From: Desulfoferula mesophila
GTDB lineage: Bacteria > Desulfobacterota > Desulfarculia > Desulfarculales > Desulfarculaceae
Reading direction: 5' to 3'
Assembly (NCBI RefSeq): GCF_037076455.1
Contig: NZ_AP028679.1
Location: forward strand, 1,999,501 to 2,063,500
DNA length: 64,000 nucleotides
Part shown: one piece after another, positions 24,141 to 33,358 of the stretch
Layout: each line of letters starts with the position of its first letter
How positions within the stretch are numbered: the first letter of the stretch is position 1
Translations under genes and position numbers: made by a program
Notes under the pieces: model-generated
What the model was told of the DNA's origin: nothing
Databases searched by the model: none
What the model saw: only the letters and a program-made list of their open reading frames with translations

Positions 24141-25721
24141 ATGCTGATAAACGTGGCTAGGCTGATGAGGCAGACCACCCTACGCTACTGGGACGAGCCC
24201 GCCTTGTAAAATGTTGAGCGCGACCGCGGTTTCACCTTTGGCCAACTCCATGAGTTAACCAACCGTGTTTGTCATGTGTTAGAAGGCAAGTTCGGCCTGA
24301 AGCAGGGCGACTGCTACGCCATTCTGCTGGAGAACGATAACATGGGTATCTTCCACCTATGGATGGCCAAGGCCCAAGCCACTGCCTTATGGCTGGGCAT
24401 CATGGACTCCGTAAAGGAGCATCTGCACCAGATCGACTGGGTGGGCGCCCGGGTTATGTTCATGGAAGAGCGCCTGGTAGACGAGTATTATGATCAAATG
24501 CGGGCTCGCCAAATCAGGATGGTGGTTATGGACAAGCCCAGCATCCCAAGAGAACATCTATATTATTTTTGGGACCTACTTCAAGAGGCTTCTGGCGAGG
24601 ACCCCCATTGCCAGCAGTCCTACGAAGACTCCAGTCAGCACGTAGCCATCCTACGTTTCACTGGTGGCACCACCGGCCAAGCTAAATGCACGATGTACAG
24701 CATAGCCAATATGTACAGCGCGGGATTAAATCCCATCCACTACATAGAATTGTTCCCCTTTGCCAAACCCAGGGGCTTACTGTCCACTCCCATCACCCAT
24801 GCGGCTGGGGCAATGGTGCTGCCTATCCATTTCAAGGGTGGAGAAATCATTACTCTAAACCAATCGGACATTAATCTCATGTGTCGGGTAGTCGAAAAGC
24901 GCCGCGCCCATATGATTTACACAGTACCCACTGTGCTCTATCGGATGCTGGACATGGGATTGCCCGAAAAATACGACCTAAGCAGCCTGCGCACAATCCG
25001 CTACGGCTCCTCGCCGATCTCCCCGGCCAAGCTGGAGGGACTGTTAAACCAGTTCGGCCGAATATTCGTGCAGGGCTATGCTTCCACAGAGTGCTGGCCT
25101 CCGGCCACGATTCTGGGCCGAGATGAGCATGCTTTTGATACCGAACAGAAGCGCCGGGTACTCAAATCCGTGGGTTCCCCGGTGCCAGGGGTGGAGGTGC
25201 TGATTTGTGACGAGGACGGCCACGAGATGCCCGTCGCCAAAGAGGGCGAGATTTGGATTAGGGGCGGCAACACCATCGTCGGCTACTACAAGGACCCTGA
25301 GCAGACCGCGTCCAATTTTACACCCAATGGATACTGGAAATCAGGCGACATCGGCTATTGCGACGAAATGGGCCGAGTGTACCTTGTGGACCGCAAAAAA
25401 GACATGATTATCACCGGTGGGTTCAACGTCTATGCCCAGGAGGTTGAGAACGTGCTCAACTCTCACCCGGCCGTCCAGAATTCAGCCGTTGTTGGGGTAC
25501 CCCACGAATACTGGGGCGAGGCGGTATGTGGCGTTGTGACTACCAAGCAGGGTACCGAGGCTTCGTCAGAACAGATCATAGCTTTTTGCAAAGAGCACCT
25601 GACCCGCTATAAGGTCCCCAAAAGCATCGAGTTCGTGGACCAACTCCCCTTGAGCGCGGTAGGTAAGGTGCTGCGTCGGGAAGTGCGCAAACAATTCAGG
25701 ACTAGGGAAAGCGGGGCATAA
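24141..25721 (+). pseudogene. AMP-forming acyl-CoA ligase gene with an early nonsense codon
   Basis: The ATG at 24141 follows a GAAGGA ribosome site and reads MLINVARLMRQTTLRYWDEPAL, then TAA at 24207-24209. The same frame continues with the ANL N-terminal sequence FTFGQLHELTNRV and all later motifs: RFTGGTTGQAK, YASTE, GDIGYCDEMGRVYLVDRKKD and the C-terminal SAVGKVLRREV. Without the stop it would be 526 aa, normal length. Translation from the GTG at 24276 would give 481 aa lacking about 45 residues. Either the gene is dead or a sequencing error created the stop; it sits in an operon with three other broken genes. Confidence 0.75.
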
Positions 25722-25842
25722 ACCAGCTCCCATCATGCCTACCCCACTTGACGATTTTATCATTCCAAAACCCAAGTTTTTTCGCTTTTGTAACGCATCG
25801 CGGAATGTTGTCGCATTTTTACGCCAAATGGTTAGTTAGTGC

Positions 25843-25871
25843 TTGACTTGGAAAAATTAAATTAATTATAA
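25843..25871 (+). promoter_or_regulatory. Predicted promoter of livKHMGF
   Basis: TTGACT (25843-25848), a 17-base spacer, then TTATAA (25866-25871). Spacing is ideal and the region is strongly A+T-rich compared with its surroundings. It lies 238 bases before the livK start, leaving a long untranslated leader. Confidence 0.5.
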
Positions 25872-26036
25872 AATATAAAAATAAATCAACAGATGAAAAT
25901 ACGAAATTTTTTCAAATCATCAATGATGTATACACCTCCTGAGAGATTAGGGTCACAAGTTATACATGTGATGTTCCGAATCCATTGAAGAGTAAGGTTT
26001 CTGCACAATATAGGCCGATACCAACTACAAGGTGAA

Positions 26037-26075
26037 CCTGCAACTTGTCTGGTCTCAGCATAGACAAGTTACAGG
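26037..26075 (+). promoter_or_regulatory. Long hairpin in the livK leader
   Basis: CCTGCAACTTGTCT (26037-26050) pairs with AGACAAGTTACAGG (26062-26075) at 13 of 14 positions, with an 11-base loop. It ends 33 bases before the livK ATG. It may act as an operator or as an RNA control element; no T-run follows directly, so it is not a classical terminator. Confidence 0.5.
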
Positions 26076-26108
26076 TAAGAGTTTGTTTCTCACTTAGGAG
26101 GAGAATTT

Positions 26109-27353
26109 ATGATTAAAGCAACCAAGGTATTAGGAATCATTGCGGTGGTGATTGCATTGGTGGCCGCGATAGGTTTGACCCCCACCGCGGTCATGGCCGA
26201 GAAAAAACCCATTAAAATCGGCTTCATCCACACCATGAGTGGCCCAATTTCGATGTATGGGATCACCTCAGCCGCAGGTGCCAAAATTGCGGTGGAGGAG
26301 ATCAACGCGGCTGGCGGTGTGTTAGGCAGGAAGTTGGAGTTGATCGTTCGCGACGATAAGGTAAACCCGGAGGCGGGGTTGCGCGAGGCCAAGGACTTGG
26401 TGCTCAAGGAGAAAGTAGACTTCCTAGCAGGCACCATTAGCTCGGGCGTGGGTATGGCCATCTCTGGTTATGCAAAGCGGGCCAAAAAAATCTATATGAT
26501 CAACATCGCCCAGAGCACCCGCATTACCGAAGAGAAATTCAACAAATACACCTTCCGGTTCACTACCAACGGCACGCCTTATTTTGGCAAAGGTCCGGCC
26601 ATCGCTTTGGCCAAGACCTACAAGTCCAAAAAGATCATATCCTTGGGTTACGACTATGAGGCAGGTAAAAATGCACTGAAGGAGTTCAAGGATACCTATC
26701 TCAAAATGGTTCCGGATGCCAAGATCATAGATGAGCTCTGGGTTCCTCTGGGCTCCACCGACTTCACCGCCCACATCGCCAAAATAGCCAACTCCGGTGC
26801 TGATGCCTTCTACCTGGCATCCATCTACGGTGGCGGCGAGCTTGCCTTCACCAAGCAGGCCTGGTCATTTGGCCTCTACGACAAGATGAAGGCGGTGCAG
26901 CCCTGCGCTGGCGACGTGGAGACCTGGGGCAAGGTTAAGCAGGGCGACCCTTACCCCAAGAACGCCCTGGCCACTTGCCGTTACCCCTTCTGGGCCATTA
27001 AAGGCGAGCAAAACGCCAAGTTCGTGAAGCAACTTCGCGAGATGACCGGTCTATGGCCTTCCTACGGATCCATGGACGCCTACGTGATTGTTTATGCTAT
27101 CAAGGCAGCGGTAACCAAGGCCGGCACCACTGATACCGAAAAAGTCATCAAGGCCATGGAGACCTTGAAGATGGATACCTTCGTGGGACCAGTTGAGATG
27201 CGTGCCTATGACCACCAGGCTATGATGCCTACCTGGTATGGCATCATGCGCTTTACCCCCGATCTGCCTTTCCCCCACATCACCGATGTGGGCAAGCTAG
27301 GGGCGGAGAGCTATCACACTATAGACGAGATCAAAAAAATCCGCGGCGAGTAG
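26109..27353 (+). CDS. livK: Branched-chain amino acid-type ABC transporter substrate-binding protein
   Basis: A 414-aa periplasmic binding protein of the LivK/HAAT family. The signal peptide is clear (basic start MIKATK, hydrophobic core, AVMAEKKP cleavage region near residue 31). KIGFIHTMSGPISMYG and AAGGVLGRKLELIVRDDKVNP are the classic lobe-1 motifs. An AGGAGG ribosome site precedes the ATG. The Liv family also carries aromatic acids, amides and fatty-acid-like ligands in degraders, so leucine-type substrates are not assured. First gene of the complete five-gene transporter. Confidence 0.92.
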   Translation: MIKATKVLGIIAVVIALVAAIGLTPTAVMAEKKPIKIGFIHTMSGPISMYGITSAAGAKIAVEEINAAGGVLGRKLELIVRDDKVNPEAGLREAKDLVLKEKVDFLAGTISSGVGMAISGYAKRAKKIYMINIAQSTRITEEKFNKYTFRFTTNGTPYFGKGPAIALAKTYKSKKIISLGYDYEAGKNALKEFKDTYLKMVPDAKIIDELWVPLGSTDFTAHIAKIANSGADAFYLASIYGGGELAFTKQAWSFGLYDKMKAVQPCAGDVETWGKVKQGDPYPKNALATCRYPFWAIKGEQNAKFVKQLREMTGLWPSYGSMDAYVIVYAIKAAVTKAGTTDTEKVIKAMETLKMDTFVGPVEMRAYDHQAMMPTWYGIMRFTPDLPFPHITDVGKLGAESYHTIDEIKKIRGE

Positions 27354-27422
27354 AGCCTCAATGCTAAAGGTCGGCGGGCGGGGTCCTTGCTCCGCTCGCC
27401 GATCACACACGATAGGTGTCAC

Positions 27423-28301
27423 GTGACTTTAGAAGCATTCGCAGGTCAAGCTCTGGCCGGGATCAGCCTGGGCATGGTCTGGTTTCTAATCGCCGCGGGG
27501 TTGTCGATCATCTTTGGCACCCTCAAGGTCCTCAACTTGGCCCACGGCAGCCTGTACATGCTGGGCAGTTTCTGTTGCTACCAGGTGACAGTGAGCTTGG
27601 CTGGTGTACCTGGCAACTTCTGGCTCGCGGTGCTGATCGCCCCCCTAGTTGTGGCTTTAGTGGGCGGCATCATCGAGGTCTTTTTGCTACGTCCTATCTA
27701 CAAGGCCGAGATGATATATCAATACATCCTGACCTTCGCCCTAGTGCTGATCATTGCCGAGGTCTGCAAGATGATCTGGGGTACTGGCTACCATAGCGTC
27801 AAGGTTCCTTGGCCCTTTCAGGGATCGGTTGGTATTTTCGGGCTATCTTTCCCCATCTACAACTTGTTCCTCATCGCCATGGGGCCCTTGGTTTTCATCG
27901 GCCTTAGAACCCTGATAAACAAAACCGATTTGGGACGCAACATACGAGCGGTAACTGAAAACCGGGAAATGGCCAACGCCTTAGGCACCAACGTGCCGCG
28001 GGTCTACACCGGCGTTTTCATGTTGGGCGCCTGGCTGGCCGGATTGGCCGGTTCGTTGTGGCCGCCGGTTTCAGTTGTGATGCTGGGCTCGGACATGGCT
28101 GTGGTGATCGACTGCTTCATCATAGTGGTCATCGGCGGGCTGGGCAGCTTGGCCGGGGCCTTTGTGGGCGCCCTTATCCTGGGGCTTACAACCGCCTTCG
28201 GTCTCTATTTGATACCCAAGTTGGCCGTAGCCTTCGGATTCATCCTGATGATTATTATTCTGATAATTCGCCCCTACGGCTTGATGGGGGAACCAGAATG
28301 A
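27423..28301 (+). CDS. livH: ABC transporter inner-membrane permease LivH
   Basis: A 292-aa membrane protein with eight or so helices. Family motifs are GLSIIFGTLKVLNLAHGSLYMLG near the N-terminus and GLGSLAGAFVGALILG near the C-terminus. I prefer the GTG at 27423, where homology starts, over the open frame from 27387. Its stop overlaps the livM start (ATGA), indicating translational coupling. Confidence 0.9.
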   Translation: MTLEAFAGQALAGISLGMVWFLIAAGLSIIFGTLKVLNLAHGSLYMLGSFCCYQVTVSLAGVPGNFWLAVLIAPLVVALVGGIIEVFLLRPIYKAEMIYQYILTFALVLIIAEVCKMIWGTGYHSVKVPWPFQGSVGIFGLSFPIYNLFLIAMGPLVFIGLRTLINKTDLGRNIRAVTENREMANALGTNVPRVYTGVFMLGAWLAGLAGSLWPPVSVVMLGSDMAVVIDCFIIVVIGGLGSLAGAFVGALILGLTTAFGLYLIPKLAVAFGFILMIIILIIRPYGLMGEPE

Positions 28302-29269
28302 CAACGGTGGGCATGAATCGAATTTCTTTGCTGGGTACCAGCCCCCGCAACGCCGTGATGCTGACTGGCGCGATGATCGTAATGGTAGCGCTTCCATATT
28401 TCTTGGGTCAGAGCTGGCTGAGCATCACCACTGAGATGCTTATTCTGGCCCTGGCCGCCAGCGCCCTGAACATCATGCTGGGCTACACCGGCATGGTTTC
28501 CTTCGGTCCGGCGGGCCTGTATGCGGTGGGTGCCTATACCACCGGCGTATTGATGGAAAAGCTTGGCTGGGGCATGCTGCCAGCCACCTTGGCCGCTCCG
28601 GTCATGGCCGGTCTGGTCGGCGCGTTGGTCGGCTGGTTCTGCGTGCGGCGTTCGGCAGTGTACTTTGCTCTTCTGACGTTGGCCTTTTCCCAGGTCATCT
28701 GGACCGTGATTTTCCAGTGGTATTCGGTAACCGGAGGCGACGACGGCTTGGTTTCAGTGCCCGTACCCGATTTTTTCTTCGAGGTCACCAACTGCTACTA
28801 CTTCATGCTGGCCGTGGTGAGTGTGTGCCTGTTTGCCATCTGGAAAATCGTCAACTCCCCCTTCGGCATGACCCTGCAGGCCATCCGGGAAAATTCCAAC
28901 CGGGTTGAGTTCATCGGGGTAAACGTCAAGCTTTACCAATTGGCTTCCTTCGTCATCTCAAGCATGTTTTTGGGTATTGCGGGAAGCATGTACTGTGTTT
29001 TCAGCGGTAGTGCCTTCCCGGACTACGCCTATTGGGTCAAGTCGGCCGACATGCTGGTGATTTGCCTATTGGGCGGTATCTACAACTTCTTCGGTCCCCT
29101 GGTGGGCACCGTGGTTTACACCGTGCTGACCAAGATCATTTCCGAGTACACCATGCACTGGCATCTGATCCTGGGAGGCATCATAGTGCTCATCATCCTG
29201 GCCATGCGAAAGGGCGTTGTAGGCACCTTGTCCGCATATTGGGCCGGCCGCAAGAGCGAGGCTGCCTAG
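28298..29269 (+). CDS. livM: ABC transporter inner-membrane permease LivM
   Basis: A 323-aa membrane protein. LAASALNIMLGYTGMVSFG is the LivM hallmark and the coupling-helix region RENSNRVEFIGVNVKLYQL (usually RENE.RA...G) is present. It starts with an ATG overlapping the livH stop; the longer open frame from 28058 lies within livH and is rejected. Forms the transport channel with LivH. Confidence 0.9.
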   Translation: MTTVGMNRISLLGTSPRNAVMLTGAMIVMVALPYFLGQSWLSITTEMLILALAASALNIMLGYTGMVSFGPAGLYAVGAYTTGVLMEKLGWGMLPATLAAPVMAGLVGALVGWFCVRRSAVYFALLTLAFSQVIWTVIFQWYSVTGGDDGLVSVPVPDFFFEVTNCYYFMLAVVSVCLFAIWKIVNSPFGMTLQAIRENSNRVEFIGVNVKLYQLASFVISSMFLGIAGSMYCVFSGSAFPDYAYWVKSADMLVICLLGGIYNFFGPLVGTVVYTVLTKIISEYTMHWHLILGGIIVLIILAMRKGVVGTLSAYWAGRKSEAA

Positions 29270-29285
29270 GGAGGGGTTTAAAACC

Positions 29286-30029
29286 ATGCTGTTGGAGGTA
29301 AAAGGGCTCAGCAAATCCTTTGGGGGGCTCAGCGCTGTTTCCGAAGTAGATATAACCATCGGCCAGGAAGAGCTGGTTTCCATAATCGGGCCTAATGGAG
29401 CGGGTAAATCCACTCTGTTCAATCTGATCACCGGCCACATCCGCCCGGACAAGGGCATCATCACCTACAAGGGCGAGGATATCACTGGCCGCAAGCCGTA
29501 TGATATTTCTCGTAAGGGTATAGGGCGTTCTTTCCAAAAACTTAATATTTTTCCACGCTTAACAGCGTTTCAAAACGTTCAGTCTTCACTGTTCTCGGCA
29601 AAAAAGATGAACCGCAACCTTTTCTCCGATTCCTACCAAATGTTGGGCGACGAGGTAGAGAAGATACTGCAGAGCGTGGGGCTGGGGGGACAGTCGGACA
29701 CCCTTGGCGGCTTGCTAGCCCATGGAGACCAGAAGAGGCTGGAGTTGGGCATAGCTTTGGCACTAGACCCTGATCTTTTGCTGCTGGACGAGCCCACTCA
29801 GGGAATGAGCCCTGGAGAAACCGTGGAAACCACTGAGTTGATCCGGGACCTGGTGCGGGCCAGGCACATCAGCCTCGCTTTTGTGGAGCACGACATGAGC
29901 GTGGTGTTCGGCATTTCCGACCGAATCAATGTTTTGCACCAAGGCATGCTTATCTTCAGCGGCAAGCCTGAAGAGGTCAAGGCCAACGAAGAGGTTCAGC
30001 GGATCTATCTGGGTAAGGGTGAGAAGTAG
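29286..30029 (+). CDS. livG: ABC transporter ATPase LivG
   Basis: A 247-aa cytoplasmic ATPase. Walker A GPNGAGKS is at residues 35-42 and Walker B LLLLDEPTQGMSP near residue 165. The signature motif is LLAHGDQKRLEL, a variant of the LivG form LSxGxQRRLE. H-loop EHDMSVVF follows. Ends with a one-base overlap (TAGTG) with livF, so the two ATPases are co-translated. Confidence 0.92.
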   Translation: MLLEVKGLSKSFGGLSAVSEVDITIGQEELVSIIGPNGAGKSTLFNLITGHIRPDKGIITYKGEDITGRKPYDISRKGIGRSFQKLNIFPRLTAFQNVQSSLFSAKKMNRNLFSDSYQMLGDEVEKILQSVGLGGQSDTLGGLLAHGDQKRLELGIALALDPDLLLLDEPTQGMSPGETVETTELIRDLVRARHISLAFVEHDMSVVFGISDRINVLHQGMLIFSGKPEEVKANEEVQRIYLGKGEK

Positions 30030-30730
30030 TGTTTCTCAAAATAGAAAACATAGACACCTATTACGACGCCACGCACATCCTCTTTGGGGTGAGCCTGGAA
30101 GTGGCCCAGGGAGAAACGGTGAGCGTGTTAGGCCGCAACGGTGTGGGCAAGACCACTTTGCTCAGGAGCATCATTGGCCTGACTCCGCCCCGCAGGGGAA
30201 AAATCTATTTTCAGGATTGCAGGATAAATGGCCGCCAGCCGTTCCAGATCGCCCGTCAGGGCGTGGGCTTCGTACCCGAGGACCGAGACATCTTCCCCAA
30301 TCTCACGGTGAAGGAAAACCTGGAGATGGGGGTGCAGAAGAACAGCCAGCGCAGCGGCTGGGACCTAGACAAGATTTTCAGGCTGTTCCCAATCCTCAAG
30401 GAACGGCGCAATCAGTGGGGGGGCACCCTTTCCGGGGGCGAGCAGCAGATGCTCACCATTGCTAGAACTCTGATGGGCAACCCAAGCCTGCTGTTATTGG
30501 ACGAATTGTCAGAAGGTTTGGCTCCCCTGGTGGTGAGGGCCATTAAGGAACAGATCCTGCTAATACAAAAGGAGGGCGTTACCATTCTTATTTCCGAGCA
30601 GGATTCCTCCTTTGTCTTGGACGTATCCAGTCGGTCATATATTTTGGAAAAAGGCCAGATATGCTGGCATGGTCAATCCCAGGAACTGCGGGATGACCCT
30701 ACAGTTCTGGACCGTTACCTGGGGGTGTGA
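30029..30730 (+). CDS. livF: ABC transporter ATPase LivF
   Basis: A 233-aa ATPase with Walker A GRNGVGKT (residues 35-42), signature TLSGGEQQML, Walker B LLLLDELSEGLAP and a switch region with Gln-Asp (SEQDSSF) where many ABC proteins have His; this is usual in LivF. GTG start overlapping the livG stop. Last transporter gene; the alcohol dehydrogenase follows after 78 bases. Confidence 0.92.
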   Translation: MFLKIENIDTYYDATHILFGVSLEVAQGETVSVLGRNGVGKTTLLRSIIGLTPPRRGKIYFQDCRINGRQPFQIARQGVGFVPEDRDIFPNLTVKENLEMGVQKNSQRSGWDLDKIFRLFPILKERRNQWGGTLSGGEQQMLTIARTLMGNPSLLLLDELSEGLAPLVVRAIKEQILLIQKEGVTILISEQDSSFVLDVSSRSYILEKGQICWHGQSQELRDDPTVLDRYLGV

Positions 30731-30808
30731 GGGACGGTGGAAAGCATTTGGCACAAGCGATGATCTAAAAGGGGTCAATTAAGACCCCCACAAAGGGGAG
30801 CAGCTATC

Positions 30809-31912
30809 ATGAAGACTACTGGCGCAGTTTTGTACAAGCACAATAGTCCCCTAGTAATAGAAGAACTGGAGTTGGATCCGCCTCAAAAAGGCGAAGTGCT
30901 GGTAGAGATGAAGGCAGCCGGGATATGCCATAGTGATTTGTCGGTGCTCACTGGCGTATTTCAGATGCCTCCCTTGCCCTGCATACCCGGGCACGAGGGT
31001 GCGGGCATCGTGCGAGAAGTGGGGCCCGGAGTGGATAAGGTCAAACCAGGTGATCACGTGATGATTCTCTGGGCGCCCTCTTGCGGCCATTGCTTCTTTT
31101 GCCAGCATGAGCAGCCCTACATGTGCGATTTCCGCCAGTTCACTCGCGGCGGCATGATGCCCGACGGCACCCACCGCCTAAGGAAGGGTGACATCAACAT
31201 CTTCAACATGACCGGCGTGGGGACCTTCAACCGTTTCAACGTGATGACCCAAAACTGCGTGTTACCCATCGACAAGGATATACCCTTCGAGATCGCCGCC
31301 CTCACCGGGTGCGGGGTGATCACCGGGGTTGGCGCTGTGCTCAACACTGCCAAGGTCAAACCCGGAAGCAGCGTGGTGATTATCGGCAGCGGCGGCGTGG
31401 GCATCAACGTGATACAGGGCTCCGTTTTGGCCGCGGCCACCAAGATCATTGCGGTGGACCTGCTGGACAACAAGCTGGAGATGGCCAAGAAGTTTGGCGC
31501 CACCCACACCATCAATCCCAATAAGGAGAATGTGGTCGAAAGGGTCATGCAACTCACAGGCGGCAGGGGCGCAGACTATGCCTTTGACGTGGTGGGCAGC
31601 CCGCAGTTGGTGGCGCTGGGCGTGGACGTGATCCGCCGCGGTGGCAAGGTAATCATGGTGGGAATGGGTCCGGCGGACCAGAAGCTGGACCTCCCCTTGA
31701 CCCCATTGCTGGTCATGGAAAAGTCGCTGATTTCCTGCTACTACGGCTCCAGTGACATGTGCACCGATCTAACCATGCTGCTGGATCTATACAAGATCGG
31801 TCGTTTGGACCTAGATTCCTTGATCAGCAATCGCTACAGCCTGGAGGACATTAACCAGGGCTTTGCCGACCTGGTGGCTGGCAAGAACTTGCGAGGTGTG
31901 GTGGAAATGTAA
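30809..31912 (+). CDS. Zn-dependent medium-chain alcohol dehydrogenase
   Basis: A 367-aa MDR-family NAD(P)-dependent dehydrogenase. Catalytic zinc ligands are Cys40 (GICHSD) and His62 (PGHEGAG); the structural zinc site has four cysteines, Cys92, 95, 98 and 106 (CGHCFFC...C). The coenzyme motif is IIGSGGVGINVIQG with an acidic residue at AVDLLD, which favours NAD. An AAAGGGGAG ribosome site precedes the ATG. The position after the liv operon suggests a role in the same pathway, oxidising an alcohol or reducing an aldehyde released by chain cleavage. Confidence 0.88.
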   Translation: MKTTGAVLYKHNSPLVIEELELDPPQKGEVLVEMKAAGICHSDLSVLTGVFQMPPLPCIPGHEGAGIVREVGPGVDKVKPGDHVMILWAPSCGHCFFCQHEQPYMCDFRQFTRGGMMPDGTHRLRKGDINIFNMTGVGTFNRFNVMTQNCVLPIDKDIPFEIAALTGCGVITGVGAVLNTAKVKPGSSVVIIGSGGVGINVIQGSVLAAATKIIAVDLLDNKLEMAKKFGATHTINPNKENVVERVMQLTGGRGADYAFDVVGSPQLVALGVDVIRRGGKVIMVGMGPADQKLDLPLTPLLVMEKSLISCYYGSSDMCTDLTMLLDLYKIGRLDLDSLISNRYSLEDINQGFADLVAGKNLRGVVEM

Positions 31913-32272
31913 GGCGCTCGGCCGGAGTAGTCGGGTCGATGTTTTGACGCAAAAAATATACTTGGAGGGAGGTGCGCTCCCAAGACGTCAGACTATGTAA
32001 GCTGCACTTGCGATGATTTAATAGGTAGTCGAGAAAATGCGACTAATTCGGGTAGCACCTTTCGCATAAAAGGACGGGGCTAATTTCGATGGGTGTCTAA
32101 CACCAGAGTTTAGAACCGCACAGTGATAGACAGAACCTTAAAGGTAAGATAAAAATTAATTGTAAAAATTATTATATAAACAACTCAATAATTTTATGGA
32201 GTTGTTTAATATGTTTAATTTTTACGGGGCCGTTGATGATACTTATTATTCCGGGGAGTGAAAGCGTAGAAA
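31913..32272. other. Intergenic region before GntR paralogue 2
   Basis: 360 bases without a gene. It holds a GC-rich stem (GGGAG/CTCCC near 31965-31982) after the dehydrogenase gene, a very A+T-rich block (32148-32225), and a 9-bp palindrome listed separately. It probably contains the promoter and operator of the following regulator. Confidence 0.5.
32178..32207 (+). promoter_or_regulatory. Palindrome upstream of GntR paralogue 2, possible operator
   Basis: AAACAACTC (32178-32186) and GAGTTGTTT (32199-32207) form a perfect 9-bp inverted repeat with a 12-base A+T-rich centre, 66 bases before the regulator gene. Symmetry and position suit a dimeric regulator or a hairpin in the leader. Confidence 0.45.
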
Positions 32273-32983
32273 ATGCCCAATACTGGCAAAAGCAAAAAGG
32301 CTGGCTCCCGCAAAGGCGTAGCCATCGAAGAAGCCTACCAGCGGATCAAGGAGATGCTCTATCTCAACCAACTCGCACCGGGTCAGAAGATCCATGGCGA
32401 GGACATGTCACGCAGGCTTAACATCTCTGTGACCCCGGTCATCCAGGCCCTGAACCGCTTGGAGGCTTCCGGCTTGGTTGAATATGTGCCCAACAAAGGC
32501 TACTTCTTGGGCGAAATAAACGAGCAGGAAGCTAAAGAACTCTATGAGGCCCGGGAGGCCTTGGAACTCTACATTATCCCGAAGGTGGTGGAGAACATCA
32601 CCAACAAGAAATTGGATGAGGTGCGCCGGACCTTCGCCCGCCAGAGGGGAGAAAAAAGTGACCAGGCCCGCAGGCAGTTTATCCTGGTAGATGCTGAGTT
32701 CCACCTGCGCATCGCCAAGATATCAGGCAATGAAGTTATCTACCGCCTGCTCAAGGACGTCTTTGAGAAGATTTTCCTGAAGTATCGTCCGGAGTATTTA
32801 CACAGCGACACCTTCAAAGGCATCTATAAGGAGCACAAGGAGCTTTTGGAGGCACTGCGCCAAAAAGACGTGGAGCGGGTCCGCGAAATGACCCGGGATC
32901 ACTTGGCCGCAGGCGCTGAAAGGATCATCCAGAGCTTGCGCAACCAATCCGGCGGCGAGGATATACTTAACATGGACTTGTAG
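32273..32983 (+). CDS. GntR-family (FCD) transcriptional regulator, paralogue 2
   Basis: A 236-aa regulator. The winged helix (AYQRIKEMLYLNQLAPGQKI, then LNISVTPVIQALNRLEASGL and YVPNKGYFLGE) is nearly identical to those at 9645 and 53850. The FCD domain has the D-x3-H motif VDAEFHLRIAKISGN. It lies between the liv/alcohol dehydrogenase operon and a PaaK-type ligase and may control either. Confidence 0.9.
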   Translation: MPNTGKSKKAGSRKGVAIEEAYQRIKEMLYLNQLAPGQKIHGEDMSRRLNISVTPVIQALNRLEASGLVEYVPNKGYFLGEINEQEAKELYEAREALELYIIPKVVENITNKKLDEVRRTFARQRGEKSDQARRQFILVDAEFHLRIAKISGNEVIYRLLKDVFEKIFLKYRPEYLHSDTFKGIYKEHKELLEALRQKDVERVREMTRDHLAAGAERIIQSLRNQSGGEDILNMDL

Positions 32984-33358
32984 AAATCGCTGAGGTTGCC
33001 CCTACCAAGCAGGTCGCCATTCCAAACCACTTTTGAATAGTGGGCCGGACCGCGACCTTACGGCTAGGCCCGCTTGGTCTACCCCTGGATGGCCGCAGCC
33101 CTTAGCAAGTTGTGACATCCCACCCGAGAGGCTAAGAAAAGTACGGCCGATACGCCTACCCAAGCTAGGTCGCTGGGTAGCTGGGGTACGATAACAGGAA
33201 GACAGTGCGGAAAATAAGCCACCGGCGAACCAAGGGAAGCCGTCAGGAGCCATACAGATCATTTTTTAGATCACCAGCTTCCTGCTGCTTCCGTGGCCTT
33301 CCTGCCAAAGTGTGGCAAGGAGGCACTGAATGATTTGAAGCGAGAAAGGCAAGTTTTA
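32984..33358. other. Gene-free region before the PaaK-type ligase gene
   Basis: 375 bases in which I see no convincing gene. There is a 7-bp inverted repeat CTACCCA (33156-33162)/TGGGTAG (33174-33180), and the sequence is rich in short G+C stems, as in a structured RNA or decayed mobile DNA. An 86-codon minus frame (33002-33262) has no recognisable motif. I cannot identify it. Confidence 0.3.

Larger units (their letters stand above)
25722..26108 (+). other. Leader and promoter region of the liv operon
   Basis: 387 bases without a gene. It contains an A+T-rich block (25850-25885), a sigma-70-like promoter, a leader of about 230 bases and a 14-bp hairpin shortly before livK, followed by an AGGAGG ribosome site. 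The promoter and hairpin are listed separately. Confidence 0.6.

Noticed and set aside
30771-30788. GGGGTC/GACCCC hairpin between livF and the alcohol dehydrogenase gene as a terminator
   Set aside because: The stem is only six base pairs and no T-run follows, so it is not a credible terminator.
33121-33260. Group II intron or cobalamin riboswitch in the 32984-33358 gap
   Set aside because: Short similarities to such RNAs are too weak; I see no intron domain V, no reverse transcriptase and no complete B12 box.
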